Positions 1 to 7,427 of a DNA stretch of 36,823 nucleotides are shown here, piece after piece. Every line of letters begins with the position of its first letter. The first letter of the stretch is position 1. Origin of the DNA: Alphaproteobacteria bacterium (GTDB lineage Bacteria > Pseudomonadota > Alphaproteobacteria > Rhodobacterales > Rhodobacteraceae); NCBI GenBank assembly GCA_030429105.1, contig JAUIDE010000038.1, positions 1-36,823 on the forward strand, written 5' to 3'. Below the pieces are notes generated by a model. It searched no databases. It was not told where the DNA came from and was given only the letters and a program-made list of their open reading frames with translations. Made by a program: the position numbers and the translations under genes.

Positions 1-450
1 AACGAGACCGTGATCAAGGACTATTACGGCGTCGGCGAGGAGCACTGCCGGCCGGGCGGCTTCCATCTGGTCAATGACGAGCCGCCGGAGCTGCTCGGCA
101 CCGACAAGGCGCCCAATCCGGTCGAGTATGTGCTGCACGCCATGGCCGGCTGCATCACCACCTCGCTCATCGCCCATGCGACGGCGCGCGGCATCAGGAT
201 CGACGAGGTGGCGACGCGGTTCTCCGGCGACCTCGACGTGCAGGGCTTCCTCGGCCTCGATCCGAACGTCCGCAACGGCTACCAGGCCGTGAAGGTCGAG
301 CTCTTCGTCAAGGGCGACGCGGATGCGGCGACGCTCGAGGCGCTCGGCCACTTCGCCAGGTCGCGCTCGCCGGTCTTCGACATCGTGACCAACGGCGTGC
401 CGGTCAGCCTCGAGGTGACGGCCGAGCCGTCCGCCGCCGCCGCGGCGTGA
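1..450 (+). CDS. OsmC family protein, 5' end outside the window
   Basis: The reading frame is open from the first base, and homologues carry a further stretch of N-terminal residues, so the true start lies to the left. A GTG at 10 is in frame but is unlikely to be the start. OsmC/Ohr proteins are small dimeric cytoplasmic thiol proteins; well-studied members reduce organic hydroperoxides with two cysteines. The family core is visible: '[10 protein letters not shown]', '[13 protein letters not shown]' with the first conserved cysteine, and '[10 protein letters not shown]' near the end. The second cysteine, usually in a 'CPV' context, is replaced by serine ('RSPVFDIV'). This is common in one OsmC-like subgroup and argues against a classical two-cysteine peroxidase. 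Substrate is unknown. Family assignment is firm; function is not. Confidence 0.88.
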   Translation, partial: NETVIKDYYGVGEEHCRPGGFHLVNDEPPELLGTDKAPNPVEYVLHAMAGCITTSLIAHATARGIRIDEVATRFSGDLDVQGFLGLDPNVRNGYQAVKVELFVKGDADAATLEALGHFARSRSPVFDIVTNGVPVSLEVTAEPSAAAAA

Positions 451-483
451 GCCCGCCACTCCCGCATGGGGGCCGTTCCGGCG

Positions 484-498
484 ACGGGGCGGCCCCGT
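484..498. terminator. Short GC hairpin between convergent genes
   Basis: ACGGGG, a 3-nt loop and CCCCGT form a perfect 6-bp stem in the gap between the OsmC stop at 450 and the minus-strand tail ending at 506. It could terminate transcription from both sides, but there is no T-run, so this is a weak call. Confidence 0.3.
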
Positions 499-505
499 TG
501 CTGCT

Positions 506-598
506 TCACTTGTCGGAGTCGGCGGCCGGCTTCGGGTGAAAAAAGCTCTGCCGTTGCATGGCTGCCTGGTCGAACGGGCCATAGGCGGCGATGACGTG
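506..598 (-). pseudogene. C-terminal tail of an unidentified minus-strand gene
   Basis: Read on the minus strand, about 30 codons end in TGA at 508–506 and encode a natural-looking hydrophilic C-terminus (…[13 protein letters not shown], then [13 protein letters not shown]). Codons are strongly G/C-ending at the third position, as in neighbouring real genes. The corresponding plus-strand frame shows no MurA homology here. The gene would continue rightwards, but from about 596–620 onward the DNA is murA on the plus strand, so the rest is missing. I do not recognise the family. The same minus frame stays open for some 250 further codons opposite murA, but that part reads as an antisense shadow. 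It may be a deletion remnant or one side of an assembly join. Confidence 0.5.
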
Positions 599-1435
599 AC
601 CTTGCGGCACGCGGAGGCGCCGGGCGGGCTCCGCGGCGCGCGGGTCGAGTTTCCCTTCGTCTCGGTCGGCGCGACCGAGAACATCCTCATGGCCGCGACC
701 CTCGCGAAGGGGACGACCGTGTTGGAGAACGCGGCGAAGGAGCCCGAGATCGTCGATCTCGCCCGCTGCCTCCGGGCGATGGGCGCGCAGATCGAGGGCG
801 AGGGGACGGGAACGATCACGGTCGAGGGTGTGGACCGGCTCGGCGGCGCCACCCATCGCGTCGCGCCGGACCGGATCGAGCTCGGCACCTACATGATCGC
901 GCCCGCCATCGCCGGCGGCGAGGTTTTGCTGGAAGGCGGGCGGCGCGACCTCGTCGCCGCCTTCGCGGAGCGGCTGGAGGCGGCGGACGTGGAGGTGAGC
1001 GAGGAGCCGGAGGGGCTGCGCGTGCGCCGGAAGAACGGGATCATCCGGCCGGTGGACATATCGACCGCCCCCTTCCCCGGCTTCCCTACCGACCTTCAGG
1101 CCCAGATGATGACCCTGCTGACGCTGGCGGAGGGGAAAAGCAGGATCGAGGAGACGATCTTCGAGAACCGCTTCATGCATGTCCCCGAACTTGCCCGTAT
1201 GGGCGCGCGGATCGAGGTGGAGGGCGGCGTCGCGACCGTCAGCGGCGTTTCCGCGCTCAAGGGCGCGCCGGTGATGGCCTCGGACCTCCGCGCCTCGGCC
1301 TCGCTCGTCCTCGCCGGGCTTGCGGCGGAAGGGGAAACCGTGGTCTCTCGCGTCTACCATCTCGACCGCGGCTATGAGCGGGTGGAGGAAAAGCTCTCCG
1401 CCTGCGGCGCGCGGATCGAGCGGATCGGCGGGTAG
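596..1435 (+). pseudogene. murA: UDP-N-acetylglucosamine 1-carboxyvinyltransferase, 5'-truncated
   Basis: MurA transfers enolpyruvate from PEP to UDP-GlcNAc, the first committed step of peptidoglycan synthesis. From about residue '[20 protein letters not shown]' the match to the C-terminal two-thirds is excellent: '[25 protein letters not shown]', '[13 protein letters not shown]', '[17 protein letters not shown]', '[18 protein letters not shown]', '[15 protein letters not shown]'. About 280 residues are present against about 420 in the family. The missing part contains the catalytic loop cysteine (Cys115 in E. coli) and the N-terminal lysine and arginine ligands. The frame is open back to a GTG at 536, but those codons do not resemble MurA and no ribosome-binding site precedes it. 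An enzyme made from this fragment should be inactive. As MurA is essential, an intact copy must exist elsewhere or the join is artificial. Confidence 0.85.
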
Positions 1436-1437
1436 GC

Positions 1438-1911
1438 GTGGTTCAGGACGCGAAATTCGAGGACGGAGGGCGCGAAGGGCCGCTCCGCCTCCGCGCCGAA
1501 AGCGCGGAGGACCTCCCGGTGCTCTCCGCCCTCGTACAGGATGCGGTCGGCAAGGTCGCGAACGTCCAGTATGCGCCGCGCCGGCGCCGCTTCTCCCTCC
1601 TCATCTACCGCTTCCGCTGGGAGGACGAGGCGCGCGCGAAGCGGGAGCGGCGGCCCTTCGAGCGCGTCGCCGCCGCGCTGACGGTGGACGATGTGCTCCG
1701 CGTCCGCGCCGCCGGGCTCGACCCGCGGGAGAAGGAGGCGGTGTTCAACCTCCTCGGCCTCTCCTTCGAGCCGGGGGAGGACGGCGCGGGCCGGCTCGTC
1801 CTCGCCTGTTCCGGCGGCGTCACGCTTTCGCTCGACGTGGAGTGCCTCTCCGTCGGCCTCGTCGATCTCACGAGGCCCTGGGCGGCGGGCGGGCAGCCGC
1901 AGCATTTCTGA
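1438..1911 (+). CDS. DUF2948 family protein
   Basis: A 157-residue protein starting with GTG two bases after the murA stop, so probably co-transcribed with it. I recognise it as the DUF2948 family by sequence ('LRLRAESAEDLPVLSALVQDAVGKV', 'RRFSLLIYRFRWEDE', 'LSLDVECLSVGLVDLTRPW') and by position: in Rhodobacterales this family sits between murA and hisD. No catalytic motif, signal peptide or membrane segment is visible, and the biochemical role is unknown. Stable linkage to cell-wall and histidine genes is likely positional rather than functional. The start could be a few codons downstream, since GTG 1438 has only a weak ribosome-binding site inside the murA end. Confidence 0.85.
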   Translation: MVQDAKFEDGGREGPLRLRAESAEDLPVLSALVQDAVGKVANVQYAPRRRRFSLLIYRFRWEDEARAKRERRPFERVAAALTVDDVLRVRAAGLDPREKEAVFNLLGLSFEPGEDGAGRLVLACSGGVTLSLDVECLSVGLVDLTRPWAAGGQPQHF

Positions 1912-1983
1912 GCGTTGAAGAGAGCGTTGAACCGGGCCCCCGCGCGGCCTAAAGGGCGGGCGACAGAAGGGAAGACAGCCGCC

Positions 1984-3300
1984 ATGCCGCTCCGCCTCGA
2001 CGCCTCCGCCCCGGATTTCGAAGCCCGCTTCGCCGCCTTTCTCGACGCGAAGCGGGAGGCCGAGGCGGATGTTGACGAGGCGGCGGCCGCGATCATCGCC
2101 GATGTCCGCGCCCGCGGCATCGGGGCTGTGCTTGAGCTCACCGCCCGGTTCGACGGCTTCGCGCCGGATGCGGAGAGCCTCCGCGTGACCGAGGCGGAGA
2201 TCGACGAGGCCTGCGCCTCCGTCCCCGCCCCGCAGCGGGAGGCGCTGGAGCGCGCCGCTGCGCGCATCCGCGCCTATCACGAGCGGCAGCTTCCCGCCGC
2301 CGAAAGCTGGACGGACGGCGCCGGCGCGACGCTCGGCTGGCGCTGGACGGCGGTGGAGAGCGCCGGGCTCTATGTGCCGGGCGGGCTCGCCTCCTATCCC
2401 TCCTCCGTGCTGATGAACGCCATCCCCGCCCGCGTCGCCGGGGTGGAGCGGCTCGTCATCGCCGCGCCGACGCCGGGCGGGCGGGCGAACCCGCTCGTCC
2501 TCCTCGCCGCGCGGCTTTCGGGGGTGACGGAAATCTGGCGGATGGGCGGCGCGCAGGCGGTGGCCGCGCTCGCCTGGGGCGCCGGGCCGATCCGGCCGGT
2601 GGACAAGATCACCGGCCCCGGCAACGCCTATGTGGCGGCGGCGAAGCGGCGCGTCTTCGGCAAGGTCGGGATCGACATGATCGCCGGCCCCTCCGAGGTG
2701 CTGATCATCGCGGACCGGGACAACGAGCCGGACTGGGTGGCGCTCGACCTTCTCGCCCAGGCCGAGCATGACGAGAGCGCCCAGTCGATCCTCATCACCG
2801 ACGACGCGGCCTTCGCCGACGCCGTCTCCGCCGCGGTGGAGGCGCGGCTCGAAACGCTCGCCCGCCGCGCCATCGCGGGGGCGAGCTGGCGGGACCACGG
2901 GGCGATCATCCTCGTCCCCTCGCTGGACGCCGCGCCCGCGCTGGCGGACCGGATCGCCGCCGAGCATCTCGAGATCATGACGGCGGAGCCGGAGGCGCTG
3001 GCCGCGCGCATCCGGCACGCGGGGGCGATCTTCCTCGGCGCGCATACGCCGGAGGCGATCGGGGATTATGTCGGCGGGCCGAACCATGTGCTGCCGACGG
3101 CGCGCTCCGCCCGTTTCTCCTCGGGCCTTTCCGTGCTCGACTTCATGAAGCGCACGACGCTCCAGCGCCTCTCCCCCGGCGCGCTCGCCATGATCGGGCC
3201 GGACGCCGCGGTTCTGGCGGAGGCGGAAGGACTAGAGGCGCACGGGCTTTCCGTCCTCGCGCGGCTGGCCGTGCTCAACGAAGGGGGGAGACATGGCTGA
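1984..3300 (+). CDS. hisD: Histidinol dehydrogenase
   Basis: Catalyses the last two steps of histidine synthesis, NAD-dependent oxidation of L-histidinol to L-histidine, as a zinc-containing cytoplasmic homodimer. The 438 residues match the usual length. Signature segments are present: 'YVPGGLASYPSSVLMNAIPA', 'KITGPGNAYVAAAKRRVFG', 'DMIAGPSEVLIIAD', zinc-ligand region 'LAQAEHDE', catalytic Glu-His in 'AEHLEIM', 'GPNHVLPT', and the late histidine in 'LEAHGLSV'. The start is ATG 1984 (MPLRLDASAPDF), preceded by a GA-rich ribosome-binding site. The frame is open from a TTG at 1915, but those codons do not look like HisD. The stop overlaps the next start by 8 bp, suggesting translational coupling. 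No other his genes are nearby, typical of alphaproteobacteria. Confidence 0.96.
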   Translation: MPLRLDASAPDFEARFAAFLDAKREAEADVDEAAAAIIADVRARGIGAVLELTARFDGFAPDAESLRVTEAEIDEACASVPAPQREALERAAARIRAYHERQLPAAESWTDGAGATLGWRWTAVESAGLYVPGGLASYPSSVLMNAIPARVAGVERLVIAAPTPGGRANPLVLLAARLSGVTEIWRMGGAQAVAALAWGAGPIRPVDKITGPGNAYVAAAKRRVFGKVGIDMIAGPSEVLIIADRDNEPDWVALDLLAQAEHDESAQSILITDDAAFADAVSAAVEARLETLARRAIAGASWRDHGAIILVPSLDAAPALADRIAAEHLEIMTAEPEALAARIRHAGAIFLGAHTPEAIGDYVGGPNHVLPTARSARFSSGLSVLDFMKRTTLQRLSPGALAMIGPDAAVLAEAEGLEAHGLSVLARLAVLNEGGRHG

Positions 3301-3766
3301 GGCGAACCGCATCCTCTCCATCGAGCTGGACGATTCCGGCCTGCCCGCCCCCACCGCGGAGGTGGAGCAGGAGCGGAAGGTCGCGATCTTCGACCTGCTG
3401 GAGGAGAACGAGTTCATCCTGCCCGGCCGCGGCGACGGGCCCTGGCGGCTCTTCCTCTCCGTGCAGGACAGGCGGCTCGTCTTCGACGTGCGGACGGAGG
3501 CGGGGGAGCCGGCGGCGGCGTTCCACCTCTCGCTCTCCCCGTTCCGGCAGATCATCCGGGATTATTTCCAGATCTGCGAGAGCTATTACGACGCGGTGAA
3601 GCGCCTGCCGCCCTCGCAGATCGAGGCGATCGACATGGGCCGCCGCGGCATCCACAACGAGGGCGCGCGGGTGCTGAAGGAGCGGCTCGAAGGCAAGGTA
3701 GAGACGGACGACAAGACCGCGAGGCGGCTCTTCACGCTCGTCTGCGTCCTGCATTTCCGGGGGTGA
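3293..3766 (+). CDS. UPF0262 family protein
   Basis: A 157-residue protein whose ATG lies inside the end of hisD. It matches the uncharacterised UPF0262 family: 'RILSIELDDSGL', 'EVEQERKVAIFDLLEENEFIL', 'PWRLFLSVQDRRLVFDV', 'FRQIIRDYFQICESYYDAV' and 'IDMGRRGIHNEGA…LKERL'. No membrane segment or catalytic motif is evident, so it is probably a soluble cytoplasmic protein. The family is largely confined to alphaproteobacteria and is usually found between hisD and a low-molecular-weight phosphatase gene, exactly as here. Function is unknown; identity is firm from sequence and context together. Confidence 0.9.
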   Translation: MAEANRILSIELDDSGLPAPTAEVEQERKVAIFDLLEENEFILPGRGDGPWRLFLSVQDRRLVFDVRTEAGEPAAAFHLSLSPFRQIIRDYFQICESYYDAVKRLPPSQIEAIDMGRRGIHNEGARVLKERLEGKVETDDKTARRLFTLVCVLHFRG

Positions 3767-3770
3767 GGCG

Positions 3771-4214
3771 ATGGCCGGCCTCCCCGGCGCGATCCTCTTC
3801 TGCTGCGACCACAACGCCGTCCGCTCGCCGATGGCGGAGGGCCTCGCCAAGCGCCACCTCGGCTCGGCGGCCTATATCCAGTCCGCCGGGGTGAAGGGGG
3901 AGATGGAGATCGACGGCTTCGCGGTGGAGGTCTGCCGGGAGATCGGGGTGGACCTCTCCCGCCACCGGGTGAAGAGCTTCGACGATTTCGAGGATTGGGG
4001 CGAGGATATCGAGAGCTACGACCTCATCGTCGCCCTCTCCCCCGCCGCGCAGCGGCGGGCGCAGGAATATACCCGCCACCACGCCATCGAGGTCGAATAC
4101 TGGCCGACGCTGGACCCGACCGGCCTCGCCGAAGGCCGCGAGGCGAAGCTCGCCGCCTATCGCCAGACGCGGGACCAATTGGCGAAGCGGATCCAGGAGC
4201 GGTTCCCGCGCTGA
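3771..4214 (+). CDS. Low-molecular-weight protein tyrosine phosphatase family protein
   Basis: A 147-residue protein with the CX5R phosphate-binding loop at C12–R18 ('CDHNAVRSPMAEG') near the N-terminus, as in low-molecular-weight tyrosine phosphatases and the related arsenate reductases. A late 'LDPT' supplies the likely general-acid aspartate (D115). The usual loop is 'CxGNxCRS'; here it reads 'CCDHNAVRS', so Gly-Asn is replaced and substrate preference cannot be predicted. The ATG is four bases after the UPF0262 stop and the gene ends the murA-to-phosphatase run. In many Rhodobacterales the next gene is infA; here non-coding repeats follow instead. The role may be protein dephosphorylation or, less likely, arsenate reduction, as no ars genes are nearby. 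Confidence 0.85.
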   Translation: MAGLPGAILFCCDHNAVRSPMAEGLAKRHLGSAAYIQSAGVKGEMEIDGFAVEVCREIGVDLSRHRVKSFDDFEDWGEDIESYDLIVALSPAAQRRAQEYTRHHAIEVEYWPTLDPTGLAEGREAKLAAYRQTRDQLAKRIQERFPR

Positions 4215-4224
4215 GGCTTCGGGA

Positions 4225-4277
4225 GGCGCCTTCAGGGGGATAACCATGGTTATCGGGATCGGAGCCTTGATTTTGAA
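4225..4277 (+). repeat. Dispersed palindromic element, copy 1
   Basis: Ten bases after the phosphatase stop lies GGCGCC, a G-run, a perfect 16-bp palindrome GATAACCATGGTTATC (4239–4254), then CGGAG, CTTGATT and an A-rich tail. The same order of blocks occurs at 11507–11568 after nadE. The palindrome arms differ between copies by one compensated pair, so symmetry is kept. A short downstream frame using the internal ATG (4246) shows no coding character. Confidence 0.75.
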
Positions 4278-4426
4278 CGAAAAAAGTCGTGATCGGATTG
4301 TTTCAGGGGTTTTCGGGGGCCGTTCGGGCGGGCGGCCGCCCTTCCTCGCTCTACATCCGCAGGGGGCGCGTCCCGCACGGCGGGGAGGGGGTTGCGGGCG
4401 GTGCATGATTTTTCATGGATCGGGCT

Positions 4427-4779
4427 TGGCGCTTCTTTCGTCTGGGCCCCGGATCGGGTCCGGGGCCGGGAGAGAGTGGGATCCGTAAGGGACACGAGGC
4501 CCCGGCCTTGAGCCGGGGCCCCGAGGGGGTGGGCGCTTCGCTCGGCGGGGCCCCGGATCGGGTCCGGGGCCGGGCGAGGGCGGGGGCCGCGAGGGGCGCG
4601 AGGCGCCGGCCTTGAGCCGGGGCCCCGGGGGGGTGTGCGCTATTTTCGTCGGGGCTCCGGATCGGGTCCGGGGCCGGGAGAGGGCGGGAGCTGCAAGGGG
4701 CGCGAGGCCCCGGCCTTGAGCCGGGGCCCCGAGGGGGTGGGCGCTTCGCTCTTCGGGGCCCCGGATCGGGTCCGGGGCC
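4427..4779 (+). repeat. 104-bp tandem repeat, about 3.4 units, two hairpins per unit
   Basis: The hairpin CCCCGGA–TCGGG–TCCGGGG starts at 4447, 4551, 4655 (one base changed) and 4759, an exact 104-bp period with no indels. A second hairpin, CCCCGGC–CTTGA–GCCGGGG, starts at 4500, 4604 (one mismatch) and 4708, again with 104-bp spacing. The last unit breaks down after the first hairpin. As 104 is not a multiple of three, the repeats cannot encode a repeated peptide. Short GC hairpins of this kind are common intergenic repeats in alphaproteobacteria; the strict period is the notable part. The remaining flanks (4278–4426 and 4780–4896) hold nothing I recognise beyond the ribosome-binding site of the next gene. 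Confidence 0.9.
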
Positions 4780-4896
4780 GCGGGAGAGGGCCGGCCGGAT
4801 GCAGGCTCCGGCGGCGAGGCGCCGTGCGGTCTGGACAAATCGGCCCCGCCGCGCGAGAGGAGCGCGCCGGAAAGAGCAAGCAAGGGAGAGACGGAC

Positions 4897-6438
4897 ATGG
4901 CTGAGACCATTGCGGCGCTGATCGCCGGACATGACGACGCGGCGCCGGCCCTCGGCGCGCCGGGGCGGCCCTGGCTGACCTATGGCGGGCTGCGCGCGCT
5001 TTCGGGCGAAGTCGCGGCGCGGCTCCATGCGGCCGGGATCGGCCGGGGCGACCGGGTCGCCATCGTGTTGCCGAACGGGCCGGAAATGGCGGCGGCCTTC
5101 GTCACGGTCGCGCAGGCGGCAGTGACGGCGCCGCTTAACCCGGCCTACAAGCAGGAGGAATATTCCTTCTATCTCGAAGACCTGAAGGCGAAGGCGCTGA
5201 TCGTGGCGGAAGGCTATGACGGCCCGGCGCTGGCGGCGGCCCGGCCCTTCGGGCTGAAGATCCTCCGCCTCGGCTTCGACGAGGCGGCCCCGGCCGGCGC
5301 CTTCACGCTCAGCGCCGAGGGCGCGAGCGGCGCGCCTTCCGACGCCTCCCCGGCGCGGGCGGACGACGTGGCGCTGATCCTCCATACGTCGGGCACGACC
5401 TCCCGCCCGAAGATCGTGCCGCTCCTCCAGTCCAACGTCGCCGCCTCCGCCGGGAACATCCGCGAATCGCTCGCGCTCACGGCGGCGGACCGGTGCCTCA
5501 ACGTGATGCCGCTCTTCCACATCCACGGCCTCATCGCCGCGATCTCCGCCTCGCTTTCCGCCGGCGGCTCGATCTGGTGCGCGCCGGGCTTCGACGCGCT
5601 CCGCTTCTTCGGCTGGATGGGGGAGGCGGAGCCGACCTGGTTCACCGCCGTGCCGACCATGCACCAGGCGCTCCTCGCCCGCGCGGAGCGGAACAGGGAC
5701 GTGATCGCCGCGGCGAAGCTGCGCTTCCTCCGCTCCTCCTCCGCCTCGCTCCCGGCGCCGGTGATGCGCGCGCTCGAAGCCGCCTTCGGCGCGCCCGTGA
5801 TCGAGGGCTACGGGATGACCGAGGCCACCCATCAGATGACCTCCAACCCCCTGCCCCCGCGCGCGCAGAAGCCGGGCGCGGTCGGCCTGCCCGCCGGCCC
5901 GCTCGTCCGCCTCGCGCATGAGGCGGAGGACCGGCTGCTGCCCGAGGGGGGGACGGGCGAGGTCGTCATCTCCGGCCCGAACGTGACGCCGGGCTATGAG
6001 GGCAACCCGGAGGCGAACGCGAAGAACTTCTTCGAGGCGGAGGGCCGGCGCTGGTTCCGCACCGGCGACCAGGGCGCCTTCGACGAGGACGGCTACCTCA
6101 CGCTGACAGGCCGGCTGAAGGAGATCATCAACCGTGGCGGCGAGAAGGTGAGCCCGCTGGAGGTCGACGCGATCCTCCTCGAACATCCCGCCGTCGCGCA
6201 GGTGCTGACCTTCGCGCTGCCGCATCCGAAGCTCGGGGAGGAGGTCGCCGCCGCCGTGGTGCTGCGGGAGGGCATGGAGGCGGACGAGCGCGCGCTCCGC
6301 GATTTCGCCGGCGCCCGCCTCGCCGCCTTCAAGACGCCGCGGAAGATCGTGTTCCTCGACGAAATCCCCAAGGGCGCGACCGGCAAGATGCAGCGCATCG
6401 GCATGGCCGAGAAGCTCGGCCTCGTTTCGGAGGCCTGA
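4897..6438 (+). CDS. AMP-forming acyl-CoA ligase, oxalate–CoA ligase-like
   Basis: A 513-residue adenylate-forming enzyme that would activate a carboxylic acid with ATP and load it onto CoA. Motifs in order: phosphate-binding loop 'LHTSGTTSRPK' (162–172), 'YGMTE' (305–309), 'RTGD' (388–391), hinge 'GRLKEIINRGGEKVSP' (405–420) and catalytic lysine K497 in 'PKGATGKMQRI'. 'YGMTEATHQMTSNPLPPRAQKPGAVG' and 'YSFYLEDLKAKALIV' resemble the Pcs60/AAE3 oxalyl-CoA synthetase branch more than long-chain ligases; that is my recollection of the family, not a search result. It starts at ATG 4897 behind an AAGGGAG ribosome-binding site and heads a three-gene operon with 3- and 2-nt gaps. A different short acid remains possible. 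Confidence 0.88.
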   Translation: MAETIAALIAGHDDAAPALGAPGRPWLTYGGLRALSGEVAARLHAAGIGRGDRVAIVLPNGPEMAAAFVTVAQAAVTAPLNPAYKQEEYSFYLEDLKAKALIVAEGYDGPALAAARPFGLKILRLGFDEAAPAGAFTLSAEGASGAPSDASPARADDVALILHTSGTTSRPKIVPLLQSNVAASAGNIRESLALTAADRCLNVMPLFHIHGLIAAISASLSAGGSIWCAPGFDALRFFGWMGEAEPTWFTAVPTMHQALLARAERNRDVIAAAKLRFLRSSSASLPAPVMRALEAAFGAPVIEGYGMTEATHQMTSNPLPPRAQKPGAVGLPAGPLVRLAHEAEDRLLPEGGTGEVVISGPNVTPGYEGNPEANAKNFFEAEGRRWFRTGDQGAFDEDGYLTLTGRLKEIINRGGEKVSPLEVDAILLEHPAVAQVLTFALPHPKLGEEVAAAVVLREGMEADERALRDFAGARLAAFKTPRKIVFLDEIPKGATGKMQRIGMAEKLGLVSEA

Positions 6439-6441
6439 GGC

Positions 6442-7425
6442 ATGAAGATCTGCATCTACGGCGCCGGCGCCATCGGCGGCTATATGGGCGCGAAGCTGGC
6501 GGAGGCGGGCGCAGAAGTCAGCCTCGTCGCCCGCGGCCCCCATCTTGCCGCGATGCAGGCGAACGGGCTCACGCTCATCGAGGAGGGCGAGCGGAAGACT
6601 GTGAAGGTCCGCGCGGAGCAGGACCCGGCGGCGCTCGGCCCGCAGGATTACGTCATCGTCACGCTGAAGGCCCATTCCGTCCCCCCGCTTGTGCCGCTCA
6701 TGCAGCCGCTTCTCGGGCCGGAGACGACCGTGGTGAGCGGGGTGAACGGCGTTCCGTGGTGGTATTTCCACAAGATCGGCGGGGCTCTTGAGGGGCGCCG
6801 CGTCCACGCGGTCGACCCCGGCGACGCGCAGTGGGACGGCTTCGGGCCGGACCGGGTGCTCGGCTGCGTCGTCTATCCGGCGGCGGAGGTGATCGAGCCG
6901 GGCGTCGTCAACCATATCGAGGGCAACCGCTTCTCGCTCGGCGAGCCCGACGGCTCGAAATCCGCCCGCGCGACGGCGCTTTCGGAGGCGCTGGCCGCCG
7001 CGGGGCTGAAGGCGCCGGTGCGGCCGCGCATCCGCGACGAGATCTGGGTGAAGCTCTGGGGCAACCTCTCCTTCAACCCGATCTCCGCGCTGACCCATGC
7101 GACGCTTGACGTGCTCTGCACGGACGAGGGGACGCGGGCGGTGGCCAAGGGGATGATGCTGGAGGCGCAGGCCATCGCGGAGGCGCTCGGCGTCAAGTTC
7201 CCCATCGACGTGGAGCGGCGGATCGACGGCGGCGCCGCGGTCGGCGCGCACCGCACCTCGATGTGGCAGGACCTCGACGCGGGGCGCCCGATGGAGATCG
7301 ACGCGCTGGTGACGGCGGTGCAGGAGCTCGGGCGCCTGACGGAGATCCCGACGCCGACCATCGACATCGTGCTCGCACTCGTCCGCCTCCGGGCGCGGAC
7401 GGCGGGGCTTTACGGGAAGGCGTGA
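6442..7425 (+). CDS. Ketopantoate reductase (PanE/ApbA) family oxidoreductase
   Basis: A 327-residue NADP-type Rossmann enzyme. 'GAGAIGGYMGAKLAEAG' begins at residue 7; the catalytic lysine is likely K204 with N208 in 'IWVKLWGNLSFNPISALT', as in 2-dehydropantoate 2-reductases. Canonical PanE makes pantoate for CoA synthesis. This longer form, lying between a CoA ligase and a Gfo/Idh oxidoreductase, may instead reduce or oxidise another 2-oxo acid, so no gene symbol is assigned. The ATG follows the ligase stop by three bases, and its own stop is two bases before the next ATG, so the three genes are almost certainly one operon. A trypanosomatid- or fungal-type extension is not visible. Confidence 0.88.
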   Translation: MKICIYGAGAIGGYMGAKLAEAGAEVSLVARGPHLAAMQANGLTLIEEGERKTVKVRAEQDPAALGPQDYVIVTLKAHSVPPLVPLMQPLLGPETTVVSGVNGVPWWYFHKIGGALEGRRVHAVDPGDAQWDGFGPDRVLGCVVYPAAEVIEPGVVNHIEGNRFSLGEPDGSKSARATALSEALAAAGLKAPVRPRIRDEIWVKLWGNLSFNPISALTHATLDVLCTDEGTRAVAKGMMLEAQAIAEALGVKFPIDVERRIDGGAAVGAHRTSMWQDLDAGRPMEIDALVTAVQELGRLTEIPTPTIDIVLALVRLRARTAGLYGKA

Positions 7426-7427
7426 GC

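Noticed and set aside
536-595. GTG at 536 as start of a short functional murA
   Set aside because: No ribosome-binding site precedes it, the first ~20 codons are not MurA-like, and the catalytic region is absent.
4427-4779. Tandem repeat as a CRISPR array
   Set aside because: Whole 104-bp units are repeated with no unique spacers, and no cas genes are present.
4351-7251. Very long minus-strand open frame opposite the CoA ligase and PanE-like genes
   Set aside because: It is the antisense shadow of two well-supported genes in GC-rich DNA; its translation is Arg/His/Gly-rich without any family motif and it also crosses the non-coding tandem repeat.
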